Source: Comamonas testosteroni (GTDB lineage Bacteria > Pseudomonadota > Gammaproteobacteria > Burkholderiales > Burkholderiaceae_C). From it: a stretch of 64,000 nucleotides of DNA. A program made the position numbers and the translations under genes. Every line of letters starts with the position of its first letter. The stretch's first letter is position 1. Shown here piece after piece: positions 1 through 7,234 of this stretch. The notes under the pieces were generated by a model. The model worked only from the letters and a program-made list of their open reading frames with translations. It was not told where the DNA came from and searched no databases. The stretch is from positions 1 through 64,000 of the forward strand of contig NZ_AWOR01000037.1 in assembly GCF_000761245.1 (NCBI RefSeq), read 5' to 3'.

Positions 1-2
1 TC

Positions 3-1925
3 GCCGCCATCGAGGCCGTCATGTCCTGGGACGCCTTCGCCGAGAGCGTCACCGAGGCGCAGAAACTCGCCCAACCCGAGGACTTCGATTTCCTGCACCG
101 CATCGGCGAGAGCTACGCCACGCTGCGCCGCTACGCGCCGGAATTCCTTGCCGTGCTCAAGCTGCGGGCCGCGCCCGCCGCCAAGGACGTACTCGACGCC
201 ATCGAGGTGCTGCGCGGCATGAACAGCGACAACGCCCGCAAGGTGCCCGCCGACGCGCCGACCGACTTCATTAAGCCGCGCTGGCAGAAGCTGGTGATGA
301 CCGACGCCGGCATCGACCGGCGCTACTACGAGCTGTGCGCACTATCGGAACTCAAGAACGCGCTGCGCTCGGGCGACATCTGGGTGCAGGGATCGCGCCA
401 GTTCAAGGACTTCGAGGACTACCTGGTGCCGCCCGCGAAATTCGCCAGCCTCAAGCTGGCCAGCGAATTGCCGCTGGCCGTGGCCACCGACTGCGACCAG
501 TACCTGCATGAGCGGCTGACACTGCTGGAAACGCAACTTGTCACCGTCAACCGCATGGCAGCGGCCAATAACCTGCCGGATGCCATCATCACCGAGTCGG
601 GCCTGAAGATCACGCCGCTCGATGCGGCGGTGCCCGACACCGCGCAGGCGTTGATCGACCAGACGGCGATGGTTCTGCCGCACGTCAAGATCACCGAACT
701 GCTGCTGGAGGTGGACGAATGGACCGGTTTTACCCGTCACTTCGCGCACCTGAAGTCAGGCGACCTGGCCAAGGACAAGAATCTGCTGCTGACCACGATC
801 CTGGCCGACGCGATCAACCTGGGCTTGACCAAAATGGCCGAGTCCTGCCCCGGCACGACCTACGCCAAGCTGGCCTGGCTACAAGCCTGGCACATCCGCG
901 ACGAAACCTACGGGGCGGCCCTGGCCGAGCTGGTCAACGCGCAGTTCCGCCATCCCTTTGCCGAGCACTGGGGCGACGGCACCACGTCATCGTCGGACGG
1001 TCAGAACTTCCGCACTGGCAGCAAGGCCGAGAGCACCGGCCACATCAACCCGAAATACGGCAGCAGCCCAGGGCGGACGTTCTATACCCACATCTCCGAC
1101 CAGTACGCACCGTTCCACACCAAGGTAGTGAACGTCGGCGTGCGCGACTCGACCTACGTGCTCGACGGCCTGCTGTACCACGAATCCGACCTGCGCATCG
1201 AGGAACACTACACCGACACGGCCGGATTCACCGATCACGTCTTTGCGTTGATGCACCTGCTGGGCTTCCGCTTCGCCCCGCGCATCCGCGACCTGGGCGA
1301 CACCAAGCTCTACATCCCGAAGGGCGATGCCGCCTATGAGGCGCTCAAGCCGATGATCGGCGGCACGCTCAATATCAAGCACGTCCGCGCCCATTGGGAC
1401 GAAATCCTGCGGCTGGCCACCTCGATCAAGCAGGGCACGGTGACGGCCTCGCTGATGCTCCGAAAACTCGGCAGCTACCCGCGTCAGAACGGCTTGGCCG
1501 TGGCGCTGCGCGAGCTGGGACGCATCGAGCGCACCCTGTTCATCCTGGACTGGCTGCAAAGCGTCGAGCTGCGCCGCCGCGTGCATGCCGGGCTGAACAA
1601 AGGCGAGGCACGCAACGCGCTGGCCCGCGCCGTGTTCTTCAACCGCCTGGGTGAAATCCGCGACCGCAGTTTCGAGCAGCAACGCTATCGCGCTTCCGGC
1701 CTCAACCTGGTGACGGCGGCCATAGTGTTGTGGAATACGGTCTATCTGGAGCGGGCCGCGAACGCCTTGCGTGGCCATGGCCAGACCGTCGATGACGGGC
1801 TGTTGCAGTACCTTTCGCCGCTCGGCTGGGAGCACATCAACCTGACCGGCGATTACCTCTGGCGCAGCAGCGCCAAGATCGGCCCGGGCAAGTTCAGGCC
1901 ATTGCGACCGTTGTCCCCGACTTAA
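3..1925 (+). CDS. tnpA: Tn3-family transposase TnpA, C-terminal part (5' end outside window)
   Basis: About 640 residues of a Tn3-family DDE transposase, open through the left window edge. TnpA binds the 38-bp terminal repeats and carries out replicative transposition through cointegrates. The segment aligns codon by codon with the last two thirds of the complete 988-residue TnpA at 31179-34145, with scattered substitutions only, so it covers most of the catalytic Tn3 domain and the C-terminus. An ATG at 21 is internal: the complete copy continues upstream in the same frame. The stop at 1923-1925 is followed at once by the end of a convergent small gene instead of an inverted repeat. Function is secure; whether the gene is intact depends on sequence left of the window. 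Confidence 0.92.
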   Translation, partial: AAIEAVMSWDAFAESVTEAQKLAQPEDFDFLHRIGESYATLRRYAPEFLAVLKLRAAPAAKDVLDAIEVLRGMNSDNARKVPADAPTDFIKPRWQKLVMTDAGIDRRYYELCALSELKNALRSGDIWVQGSRQFKDFEDYLVPPAKFASLKLASELPLAVATDCDQYLHERLTLLETQLVTVNRMAAANNLPDAIITESGLKITPLDAAVPDTAQALIDQTAMVLPHVKITELLLEVDEWTGFTRHFAHLKSGDLAKDKNLLLTTILADAINLGLTKMAESCPGTTYAKLAWLQAWHIRDETYGAALAELVNAQFRHPFAEHWGDGTTSSSDGQNFRTGSKAESTGHINPKYGSSPGRTFYTHISDQYAPFHTKVVNVGVRDSTYVLDGLLYHESDLRIEEHYTDTAGFTDHVFALMHLLGFRFAPRIRDLGDTKLYIPKGDAAYEALKPMIGGTLNIKHVRAHWDEILRLATSIKQGTVTASLMLRKLGSYPRQNGLAVALRELGRIERTLFILDWLQSVELRRRVHAGLNKGEARNALARAVFFNRLGEIRDRSFEQQRYRASGLNLVTAAIVLWNTVYLERAANALRGHGQTVDDGLLQYLSPLGWEHINLTGDYLWRSSAKIGPGKFRPLRPLSPT

Positions 1926-2134
1926 CCGCAGCACCCACGCTGCTGCTGGATCGGCGGGCATGGTACCGATCCGAACGAACAGAACACACAGCAATCGCCC
2001 GGCTTTGGACGCAGCAGCGTATGGCAGGCCGGGCACTCGTAGTAAAACTGGCAGGCGTCCGTGGGCATGGTTTCCTGCTGTGCGTGGCCGCAGTGCGGGC
2101 AGGTCAGGACGGATTCGAGGATGACGGCGTTCAT
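1922..2134 (-). CDS. GDCCVxC-motif small cysteine-rich protein of mer modules
   Basis: A 70-residue protein rich in cysteine. An N-terminal CPHCGH motif and a CPACHTL motif look like a zinc-ribbon pair. The C-terminal part carries [16 protein letters not shown] and a terminal CCG. This matches the GDCCVxC family, which is found beside merT and merP in many proteobacterial transposons and whose function is not established; a metal-binding role is inferred from the paired cysteines. It lies 7 bp behind merP in the same direction, so it is probably the last gene of this mer operon. Its stop overlaps the tnpA stop from the other strand by 4 bp. Confidence 0.8.
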   Translation of the reverse strand: MNAVILESVLTCPHCGHAQQETMPTDACQFYYECPACHTLLRPKPGDCCVFCSFGSVPCPPIQQQRGCCG

Positions 2135-2141
2135 CGTGGCG

Positions 2142-2417
2142 TCACCTTTGCACGGTGGACGGATAGCCTGCGTTCGTCGTGGCCGAGGTCAACGCTTCCG
2201 GCTTGGTCTTGTCGGCGTCATAGGTGACGGTGGCCGTTTTCTTGTCGAAATCGACTTTGACGGCGCTCACACCGGGCACCTTCTCCAACGACTTCTTGAC
2301 CGTGATCGGGCATAGCTCGCAGGTCATGTTCTGCACGGCCAGCGTGACGGTTTTCGGGGTGGTGGCCAGCACGGCGAGCGGCACGGCTGCCAACAGGGCA
2401 ATCAGCAGTTTGCGCAT
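2142..2417 (-). CDS. merP: MerP, periplasmic mercuric ion binding protein
   Basis: A 91-residue protein with a signal peptide (MRKLLIALLAAVPLAVLA) followed by one heavy-metal-associated domain. The binding motif is NMTCELCPITV, so the two cysteines of the usual GMTCxxC motif are kept while the glycine is replaced by asparagine. MerP captures Hg(II) in the periplasm and passes it to MerT. The gene lies 12 bp behind merT and ahead of the GDCCVxC gene, transcribed from the divergent mer promoter. Length and motif are normal for the family. Confidence 0.93.
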   Translation of the reverse strand: MRKLLIALLAAVPLAVLATTPKTVTLAVQNMTCELCPITVKKSLEKVPGVSAVKVDFDKKTATVTYDADKTKPEALTSATTNAGYPSTVQR

Positions 2418-2429
2418 GGGGATCTCCTT

Positions 2430-2777
2430 TCAGTAGAACAGTGGGGCGAGCCACGGCACGGCCAACAGGCCAAGCAGCAGCACGGTAACGATCCAGAACG
2501 TCAGGCGCTGCCGCTGGCGTGTGCGCGGATCAGCGCACGGCGTGCCGGGCGTGCAGACCTGCGGCACCAGATAGAGCTTGCGGAAGGCCAGTCCTAGAAA
2601 CAGCAGCGTCATGCCGATGAAAAAGGGTCGGTACGGCTCCATCGCGGTCAGGCTGCCAACCCATGAGCCACCAATGCCGAGTGCCAGCAGGACAAGTGGC
2701 CCGACGCAGCACACCGACGCGCCGATGGCGGCCAGTACGCCCGCGATCAACGAGCCTTTTTCAGTGAGTCGTGCCAT
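2430..2777 (-). CDS. merT: MerT, mercuric ion transport protein
   Basis: A 115-residue inner-membrane protein with three hydrophobic segments. The first contains the vicinal pair CC (SVCCVGPL) that accepts Hg(II) from MerP, and a cytoplasmic loop carries a second pair (CTPGTPC), as in MerT of Tn21 and Tn501. It is the first gene of the minus-strand operon, about 35 bp from the predicted -10 element. With no merA here, imported Hg(II) would have to be reduced by MerA at 16739-18448. Confidence 0.93.
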   Translation of the reverse strand: MARLTEKGSLIAGVLAAIGASVCCVGPLVLLALGIGGSWVGSLTAMEPYRPFFIGMTLLFLGLAFRKLYLVPQVCTPGTPCADPRTRQRQRLTFWIVTVLLLGLLAVPWLAPLFY

Positions 2778-2811
2778 GTCGTTTTCCTTGAACCTGTTTG
2801 CCCAAGTGTTA

Positions 2812-2842
2812 CTCTAAATCCCGTACCTAAGTACGGAGTCAA
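2812..2842 (-). promoter_or_regulatory. mer operator-promoter (MerR site)
   Basis: Read on the minus strand there is TTGACT (2842-2837), a 19-bp spacer holding the dyad CCGTACTTAGGTACGG, and TTAGAG (2817-2812). The 19-bp spacer with a central dyad is the hallmark of MerR-activated promoters. The site drives merT, while merR is read the other way from the same region. Confidence 0.88.
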
Positions 2843-2852
2843 GGGGAATGTG

Positions 2853-3251
2853 ATGGGAACAGAACTGACCATCGGCAAGCTGGCTGACGCCGCCGGGGTG
2901 AATATCGAGACGATTCGCTACTACCAGCGACGTGGCCTGTTGGGTGAGCCGCCCAAGCCGCCAGGTGGGCATCGGCGCTATGCGCCCGAGCAGGCCAAGC
3001 GTGTGCGATTCATCAAGCGGGGACAGGCGCTCGGCTTCACACTCGATGAGGTGGCCGCACTGCTGACCTTGGATGCGGCGTGCGCCTGCGGCGAGACTCA
3101 GGAATTGGCCGTGCGCAAGCTGGGTCTGATCGAGCAGAAGATGGCTGACCTCGTGGCCATGCAGCGGGTGCTGGAGGAACTGGTACAGCAGTGCGACGCG
3201 AGGGACGGCCATACGACTTGTCCGATCATCGACGTGCTGGCCAAGGATTGA
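2853..3251 (+). CDS. merR: MerR, Hg(II)-responsive regulator
   Basis: A protein of about 132 residues with an N-terminal winged helix (TIGKLADAAGVNIETIRYYQ), a dimerisation helix and the three Hg-binding cysteines: one in LDAACACGE and two in QQCDARDGHTTCPI. It represses and, with Hg(II), activates the divergent merT promoter. ATG at 2853 is preferred because AAGGGG at 2841-2846 lies at a good distance; the GTG at 2850 in the same frame is possible. It is only distantly similar to the two merR copies at 15406 and 20834, so it has a separate origin. Confidence 0.93.
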   Translation: MGTELTIGKLADAAGVNIETIRYYQRRGLLGEPPKPPGGHRRYAPEQAKRVRFIKRGQALGFTLDEVAALLTLDAACACGETQELAVRKLGLIEQKMADLVAMQRVLEELVQQCDARDGHTTCPIIDVLAKD

Positions 3252-3299
3252 GCGGGCAGTTGAGGTGCTGGTAACGACGCGCACGGGCGCTGCAAACTG

Positions 3300-3337
3300 C
3301 TTACCGTGCTTTATTTTCCGAATTCTGAGACGACCCC
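3300..3337 (-). repeat. 38-bp terminal inverted repeat of the mercury transposon
   Basis: The sequence reads inwards from the tip as GGGGTCGTCTCAGAATTCGG and ends with GCACGGTAAG, a close match to the Tn21-type repeats found at 6636, 15374 and 20801. The outer tip faces the sul2 block, where AGTTAA follows directly. Confidence 0.85.
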
Positions 3338-3339
3338 AG

Positions 3340-4155
3340 TTAACGAATTCTTGCGGTTTCTTTCAGCGCCGCCAATACCGCCAGCCCGTCGCGCAAGGGG
3401 CGCGGCTCGTGTGTGCGGATGAAGTCAGCTCCACCTGCGGCGGCGGCAAGCTCTGCAGCGAGTGTCGCGGCCCCGACATCCCCCGGACCACGGCCTGTGA
3501 GCGCGCGCAGAAAGGATTTGCGCGAAACAGACAGAAGCACCGGCAAATCGAAGCGCAGCCGCAATTCATCGAACCGCGCCAGCACCGAGAGCGAGGTTTC
3601 GGGAGCAGCCCCCAGAAAAAACCCCATGCCGGGATCAAGGACAAGGCGGTTGCGTTTGATACCGGCACCCGTCAGCGCCGCGATGCGCGCGTCAAAGAAC
3701 GCCGCAATGTGATCCATGATGTCGCCAGCGGGTGCCTCGCGCCGATCTGCCTGCCCGTCTTGCACCGAATGCATAACGACGAGTTTGGCAGATGATTTCG
3801 CCAATTGCGGATAGAACGCAGCGTCTGGAAAACCGCGAATATCATTGAGATAGGCCACACCACGCGACAAGGCATAGGCTTGCGTCGCGGGTTGATAACT
3901 GTCGAGCGAGACGGGAATGCCATCTGCCTTGAGCGCGTCCAGCACCGGCGCGATACGCGCGATTTCTGTGTCGGACGAAACAGGCGCGGCGTCGGGATTG
4001 CTGGATGCCGGACCGAGGTCGATCACATCTGCCCCCTCGGCCATCAGCTTACGCGCCTGCGCAATGGCTGCGTCTGGCGCCAGATACCGGCCTCCATCGG
4101 AGAAACTGTCCGAGGTTATGTTGACGATGCCGAAAATGATGAGCGATTTATTCAT
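3340..4155 (-). CDS. sul2: Sul2, sulfonamide-resistant dihydropteroate synthase
   Basis: A complete 271-residue protein, the usual Sul2 length, starting MNKSLIIFGIVNITSDSFSD and containing the DHPS signatures DVIDLGPASSNPDA and VLDPGMGFFLG. It condenses p-aminobenzoate with dihydropterin pyrophosphate and discriminates against sulfonamides, so it bypasses the inhibited chromosomal FolP. It is read away from the ISCR2 transposase gene; its promoter must lie in 4156-4573. In its source operon glmM would follow; here that gene lies in truncated form at 6302-6545 on the other side of ISCR2. Confidence 0.97.
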   Translation of the reverse strand: MNKSLIIFGIVNITSDSFSDGGRYLAPDAAIAQARKLMAEGADVIDLGPASSNPDAAPVSSDTEIARIAPVLDALKADGIPVSLDSYQPATQAYALSRGVAYLNDIRGFPDAAFYPQLAKSSAKLVVMHSVQDGQADRREAPAGDIMDHIAAFFDARIAALTGAGIKRNRLVLDPGMGFFLGAAPETSLSVLARFDELRLRFDLPVLLSVSRKSFLRALTGRGPGDVGAATLAAELAAAAGGADFIRTHEPRPLRDGLAVLAALKETARIR

Positions 4156-4573
4156 GGGGGCTTCTATAATAATAATAATCGAGCATGAGTCTCATACGGA
4201 TGCTCGGGTCGAAAGGGAATCCCCAGGCGAGTAACCTGTTTGCGGTGATCCATTAGCTGCAGGAGCAGAAGAGCATACATCTGGAAGCAAAGCCAGGAAA
4301 GCGGCCTATGGAGCTGTGCGGCAGCGCTCAGTAGGCAATTTTTCAAAATATTGTTAAGCCTTTTCTGAGCATGGTATTTTTCATGGTATTACCAATTAGC
4401 AGGAAAATAAGCCATTGAATATAAAAGATAAAAATGTCTTGTTTACAATAGAGTGGGAGTGACGGGCACTGGCTGGCAATGTCTAGCAACGGCAGGCATT
4501 TCGGCTGAGGGTAAAAGAACTTTCCGCTAAGCGATAGACTGTATGTAAACACAGTATTGCAAGGACGCGGAAC

Positions 4574-6067
4574 ATGCCTCATGTGGCGGCCAGGACGGCC
4601 AGCCGGGATCGGGATACTGGTCGTTACCAGAGCCACCGACCCGAGCAAACCCTTCTCTATCAGATCGTTGACGAGTATTACCCGGCATTCGCTGCGCTTA
4701 TGGCAGAGCAGGGAAAGGAATTGCCGGGCTATGTGCAACGGGAATTTGAAGAATTTCTCCAATGCGGGCGGCTGGAGCATGGCTTTCTACGGGTTCGCTG
4801 CGAGTCTTGCCACGCCGAGCACCTGGTCGCTTTCAGCTGTAAGCGTCGCGGTTTCTGCCCGAGCTGTGGGGCGCGGCGGATGGCCGAAAGTGCCGCCTTG
4901 CTGGTTGATGAAGTACTGCCTGAACAACCCATGCGTCAGTGGGTGTTGAGCTTCCCGTTTCAGCTGCGTTTCCTGTTTGCCAGCCGGCCCGAGATCATGG
5001 GGTGGGTGCTGGGCATCGTTTACCGCGTCATTGCCACGCACCTGGTCAAGAAAGCGGGCCATACCCACCAAGTGGCCAAGACGGGCGCGGTCACCCTGAT
5101 CCAGCGTTTTGGATCGGCGCTCAATCTGAATGTTCACTTCCACATGCTGTTTCTCGACGGTGTGTATGTCGAGCAATCCCACGGCTCAGCGCGTTTCCGC
5201 TGGGTCAAGGCGCCGACCAGCCCAGAGCTCACCCAGCTGACGCACACCATCGCCCACCGGGTGGGTCGCTATCTGGAACGGCAAGGCCTGCTGGAACGGG
5301 ATGTCGAAAACAGCTATCTGGCCTCGGATGCGGTGGATGACGACCCGATGACACCCCTGCTGGGGCACTCGATCACTTACCGTATCGCTGTCGGTTCACA
5401 GGCGGGGCGAAAGGTGTTCACTTTGCAAACTCTGCCGACCAGTGGTGATCCGTTCGGTGACGGGATTGGCAAGGTAGCCGGGTCCAGCCTGCACGCCGGC
5501 GTGGCGGCCAGGGCCGATGAACGCAAGAAGCTCGAACGGCTGTGCCGGTACATCAGCCGCCCGGCGGTATCCGAGAAGCGGCTGTCGTTAACACGAGGCG
5601 GCAACGTGCGCTACCAGCTCAAGACGCCGTACCGGGACGGCACCACGCACGTCATTTTCGAACCATTGGATTTCATTGCAAGGCTGGCCGCCCTGGTACC
5701 GAAGCCCAGAGTCAACCTAACCCGCTTCCACGGGGTGTTCGCACCCAACAGTCGGCACCGGGCGTTGGTCACGCCGGCAAAACGGGGCAGGGGCAACAAG
5801 GTCAGGGTGGCTGATGAACCGGCAACACCAGCACAACGGCGAGCGTCGATGACATGGGCGCAACGGCTCAAGCGTGTTTTCAATATCGACATCGAGACCT
5901 GCAGCGGCTGCGGCGGCGCCATGAAAGTCATCGCCTGCATTGAAGACCCTATAGTGATCAAGCAGATCCTTGATCACCTGAAGCACAAAGCCGAAACCAG
6001 CGGGACCAGGGCGTTACCCGAAAGCCGGGCGCCACCGGCTGAGCTGCTCCTGGGTCTGTTTGACTGA
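4574..6067 (+). CDS. ISCR2 rolling-circle (IS91-family) transposase
   Basis: A 497-residue protein of the IS91/ISCR type. An N-terminal zinc-binding part is visible (CESCHAEHLVAFSCKRRGFC and CPSCGARR), followed by the Y2 transposase domain with the HUH motif LNLNVHFHMLFLDG, and C-terminal cysteines in CSGCGGAMKVIACIED. The sequence is what I recognise as ISCR2/ISVsa3. It nicks at oriIS and moves DNA by rolling-circle replication, often taking neighbouring genes such as sul2. The gene is full length. It is divergent from sul2. Confidence 0.93.
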   Translation: MPHVAARTASRDRDTGRYQSHRPEQTLLYQIVDEYYPAFAALMAEQGKELPGYVQREFEEFLQCGRLEHGFLRVRCESCHAEHLVAFSCKRRGFCPSCGARRMAESAALLVDEVLPEQPMRQWVLSFPFQLRFLFASRPEIMGWVLGIVYRVIATHLVKKAGHTHQVAKTGAVTLIQRFGSALNLNVHFHMLFLDGVYVEQSHGSARFRWVKAPTSPELTQLTHTIAHRVGRYLERQGLLERDVENSYLASDAVDDDPMTPLLGHSITYRIAVGSQAGRKVFTLQTLPTSGDPFGDGIGKVAGSSLHAGVAARADERKKLERLCRYISRPAVSEKRLSLTRGGNVRYQLKTPYRDGTTHVIFEPLDFIARLAALVPKPRVNLTRFHGVFAPNSRHRALVTPAKRGRGNKVRVADEPATPAQRRASMTWAQRLKRVFNIDIETCSGCGGAMKVIACIEDPIVIKQILDHLKHKAETSGTRALPESRAPPAELLLGLFD

Positions 6068-6281
6068 CGAGCCTGAAGGCCAACGATACCAATCAAAATG
6101 CTGCGTTCACAGCGCCGCGGCAGGGATCCGCCGTGCTGGTTGTCGGAAAAGGAGCCGCTAGTGGGAAAGAGGAGGGTAAATTTTCAGCGTTGCTGGCTCC
6201 CCGTCAGCCGGATTGGGTTGCATCGCAGGGGTGTCGAAAGAGTCAACTGCGGTCCAAAGCTGTTGGACTTGGGTGAAAAGG

Positions 6282-6300
6282 GCGTTTATTCTTCCTATAC
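6282..6300 (+). other. oriIS-like terminus of ISCR2
   Basis: GCGTTTATTCTTCCTATAC resembles the oriIS consensus of ISCR elements (GCGTTTGAACTTCCTATAC). The glmM fragment begins immediately after it, so this is the right boundary of ISCR2. Confidence 0.75.
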
Positions 6301-6301
6301 G

Positions 6302-6545
6302 TTGTCGGCAGCGGGCCAAAAAGGAATACGTCCATGCCCATCGAGGTGAAACCGGCTGTGAGCGCGGGTTCAAGCATATAGCCCGACAGGCGCGTATCCT
6401 TGCCGATCACGACACGATGGCGGTGGTCACCGCGACGAAAGACACGGCCAGCCGCCATGCCGACGCGCAAGGCGGTTTCCGCCGTCATCGCGCCTTCGTT
6501 GGCTTTGCCACGAATACCGTCTGTGCCGAAATATTTGCGCACCAT
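6302..6545 (-). pseudogene. glmM: N-terminal fragment of glmM (phosphoglucosamine mutase)
   Basis: The minus strand encodes [18 protein letters not shown] and continues to FLFGPLPT, about 80 residues of the N-terminus of GlmM, then runs into the ISCR2 end. GlmM isomerises glucosamine phosphate and needs a serine further downstream, so this stub is inactive. Truncated glmM next to sul2 and ISCR2 is a known arrangement. Confidence 0.9.
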
Positions 6546-6635
6546 AAGGTCGATTATCCTGTCGTCGGGTCGCCCTCAAAGGGGACATGCCTGCTGAACC
6601 GCGAATATAGAGAAATATCCCGAATGTGCAGTTAA

Positions 6636-6673
6636 GGGGTCGTCTCAGAAAACGGACCGCAAAGTACGCTAAG
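6636..6673 (+). repeat. 38-bp left terminal inverted repeat of the chromate transposon
   Basis: Begins GGGGTCGTCTCAGAAAACGG and ends GCAAAGTACGCTAAG. It is the exact reverse complement of 34141-34178. Confidence 0.93.
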
Positions 6674-6678
6674 CCGGA

Positions 6679-7091
6679 CTACCCCGGCCCCTGCCGATGC
6701 TTGGCCAGCAGCCGCACAACGGTGGAAGGATGGACTCGAAACAAGCGGGCAGCATCAGCCCCCGTCTTCTGCCCCGACGTGATCAGGGCGACGATCTCTT
6801 TTTGCTGTTGCTGCGTCAGCTTCGGACGTCGGCCGCCGACGCGCCCATCCTTGCGCGCAGCTTCCAGACCGTGCCGCGTGCGCTCGCGTAGCATCGCCCG
6901 CTCGAACTCCGCGAATGAACCGACGATCTGCATCATCATTCGTCCAGCCGGTGTCGTGGTGTCGATAGATTCAGTGAGACTCTGAAAGCCCGCGCCCGCT
7001 TCTTCAATCTTTTCCAAGGTCAGCAGCAGGTCTTTCAAGGACCGGGACAAGCGATCCAGTTTCCATACCACCACCACATCGGCCTTGCGCA
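6679..7091 (-). pseudogene. tnpR: tnpR resolvase, C-terminal fragment (separated from its N-terminus)
   Basis: In frame from the Tn402 junction the minus strand encodes KADVVVVWKLDRLSRSLKDL through to the C-terminal helix-turn-helix (GADAARLFRVHPSTVVRLL). This is most of the serine-recombinase catalytic domain plus the DNA-binding domain, without the active-site serine region. The missing N-terminus lies at 15069-15227: joining the two over the GCGCA duplication restores an uninterrupted reading frame (HLR then KADVVV). Resolution of Tn3 cointegrates by this resolvase is therefore disabled. Confidence 0.93.
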
Positions 7092-7116
7092 TGTCGTTTT
7101 CAGAAGACGACCGCAC
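7092..7116 (+). repeat. Tn402-type terminal repeat, tniA side (IRt)
   Basis: TGTCGTTTTCAGAAGACGAC followed by CGCAC; preceded by target duplication GCGCA. Confidence 0.88.
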
Positions 7117-7234
7117 CATCTGACTGGATGTAACGCCTGGTGTGCATACGGCTCCTGACAGCCCAATATCAGGAGTCGTCTGCACCAATCTCGACTATGC
7201 TCAATACTCGTGTGCACCAAAGCGAGGTTTGGGC

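Larger units (their letters stand above)
1..3337 (+). mobile_element. Right part of a Tn21-subgroup Tn3-family mercury transposon (left end outside window)
   Basis: The segment holds the 3' part of a Tn3-family tnpA, then a minus-strand merT-merP-GDCCVxC set with a divergent merR, and ends in a 38-bp terminal inverted repeat at 3300-3337. The tnpA stop runs directly into the mer module with no inverted repeat behind it, unlike the related tnpA at 31179-34145, which ends in its repeat. There is no merA here, so the unit encodes mercury uptake without reduction. Membership follows from tnpA and the repeat; the exact transposon name is not claimed. Confidence 0.8.
4450..6300 (+). mobile_element. 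ISCR2 (ISVsa3-like, IS91 family)
   Basis: A rolling-circle insertion element with one transposase gene (4574-6067) and an oriIS-like end at 6282-6300. The left (terIS) end is not marked by an obvious repeat. About 4450, near GGGAGTGACGGGCACTGG, is given from the element size I remember, so it is approximate. The 418-bp gap 4156-4573 therefore contains the sul2 leader, with a TAA-rich run at 4166-4180, and the terIS side of ISCR2. No further gene is supported there. Confidence 0.8.
3338..6635. mobile_element. sul2-ISCR2-glmM' block bounded by AGTTAA duplications
   Basis: The block holds sul2 (minus), an ISCR2 element (plus) and the start of glmM (minus). The bases AGTTAA occur at 3338-3343 and again at 6630-6635, each time touching the outer tip of a Tn3-type 38-bp repeat. 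Joining the ends across one AGTTAA copy puts the glmM leader directly downstream of sul2, which matches the folP-glmM gene order known for sul2 loci. This is what a circular ISCR2 molecule would look like after Tn3-type insertion into it. The structural facts are read from the sequence; the history is inference. Confidence 0.7.

Noticed and set aside
987..2036. Minus-strand open frame of 349 codons opposite tnpA
   Set aside because: It is antisense to a well-supported transposase, has no family features, and similar frames appear opposite the second tnpA; GC-rich codon shadow.
7142..7234. Upstream in-frame start for tniA (and the mirror case at 27635)
   Set aside because: It reaches towards the terminal repeat and tniA relatives begin at the later Met (M-x-S-D-T).
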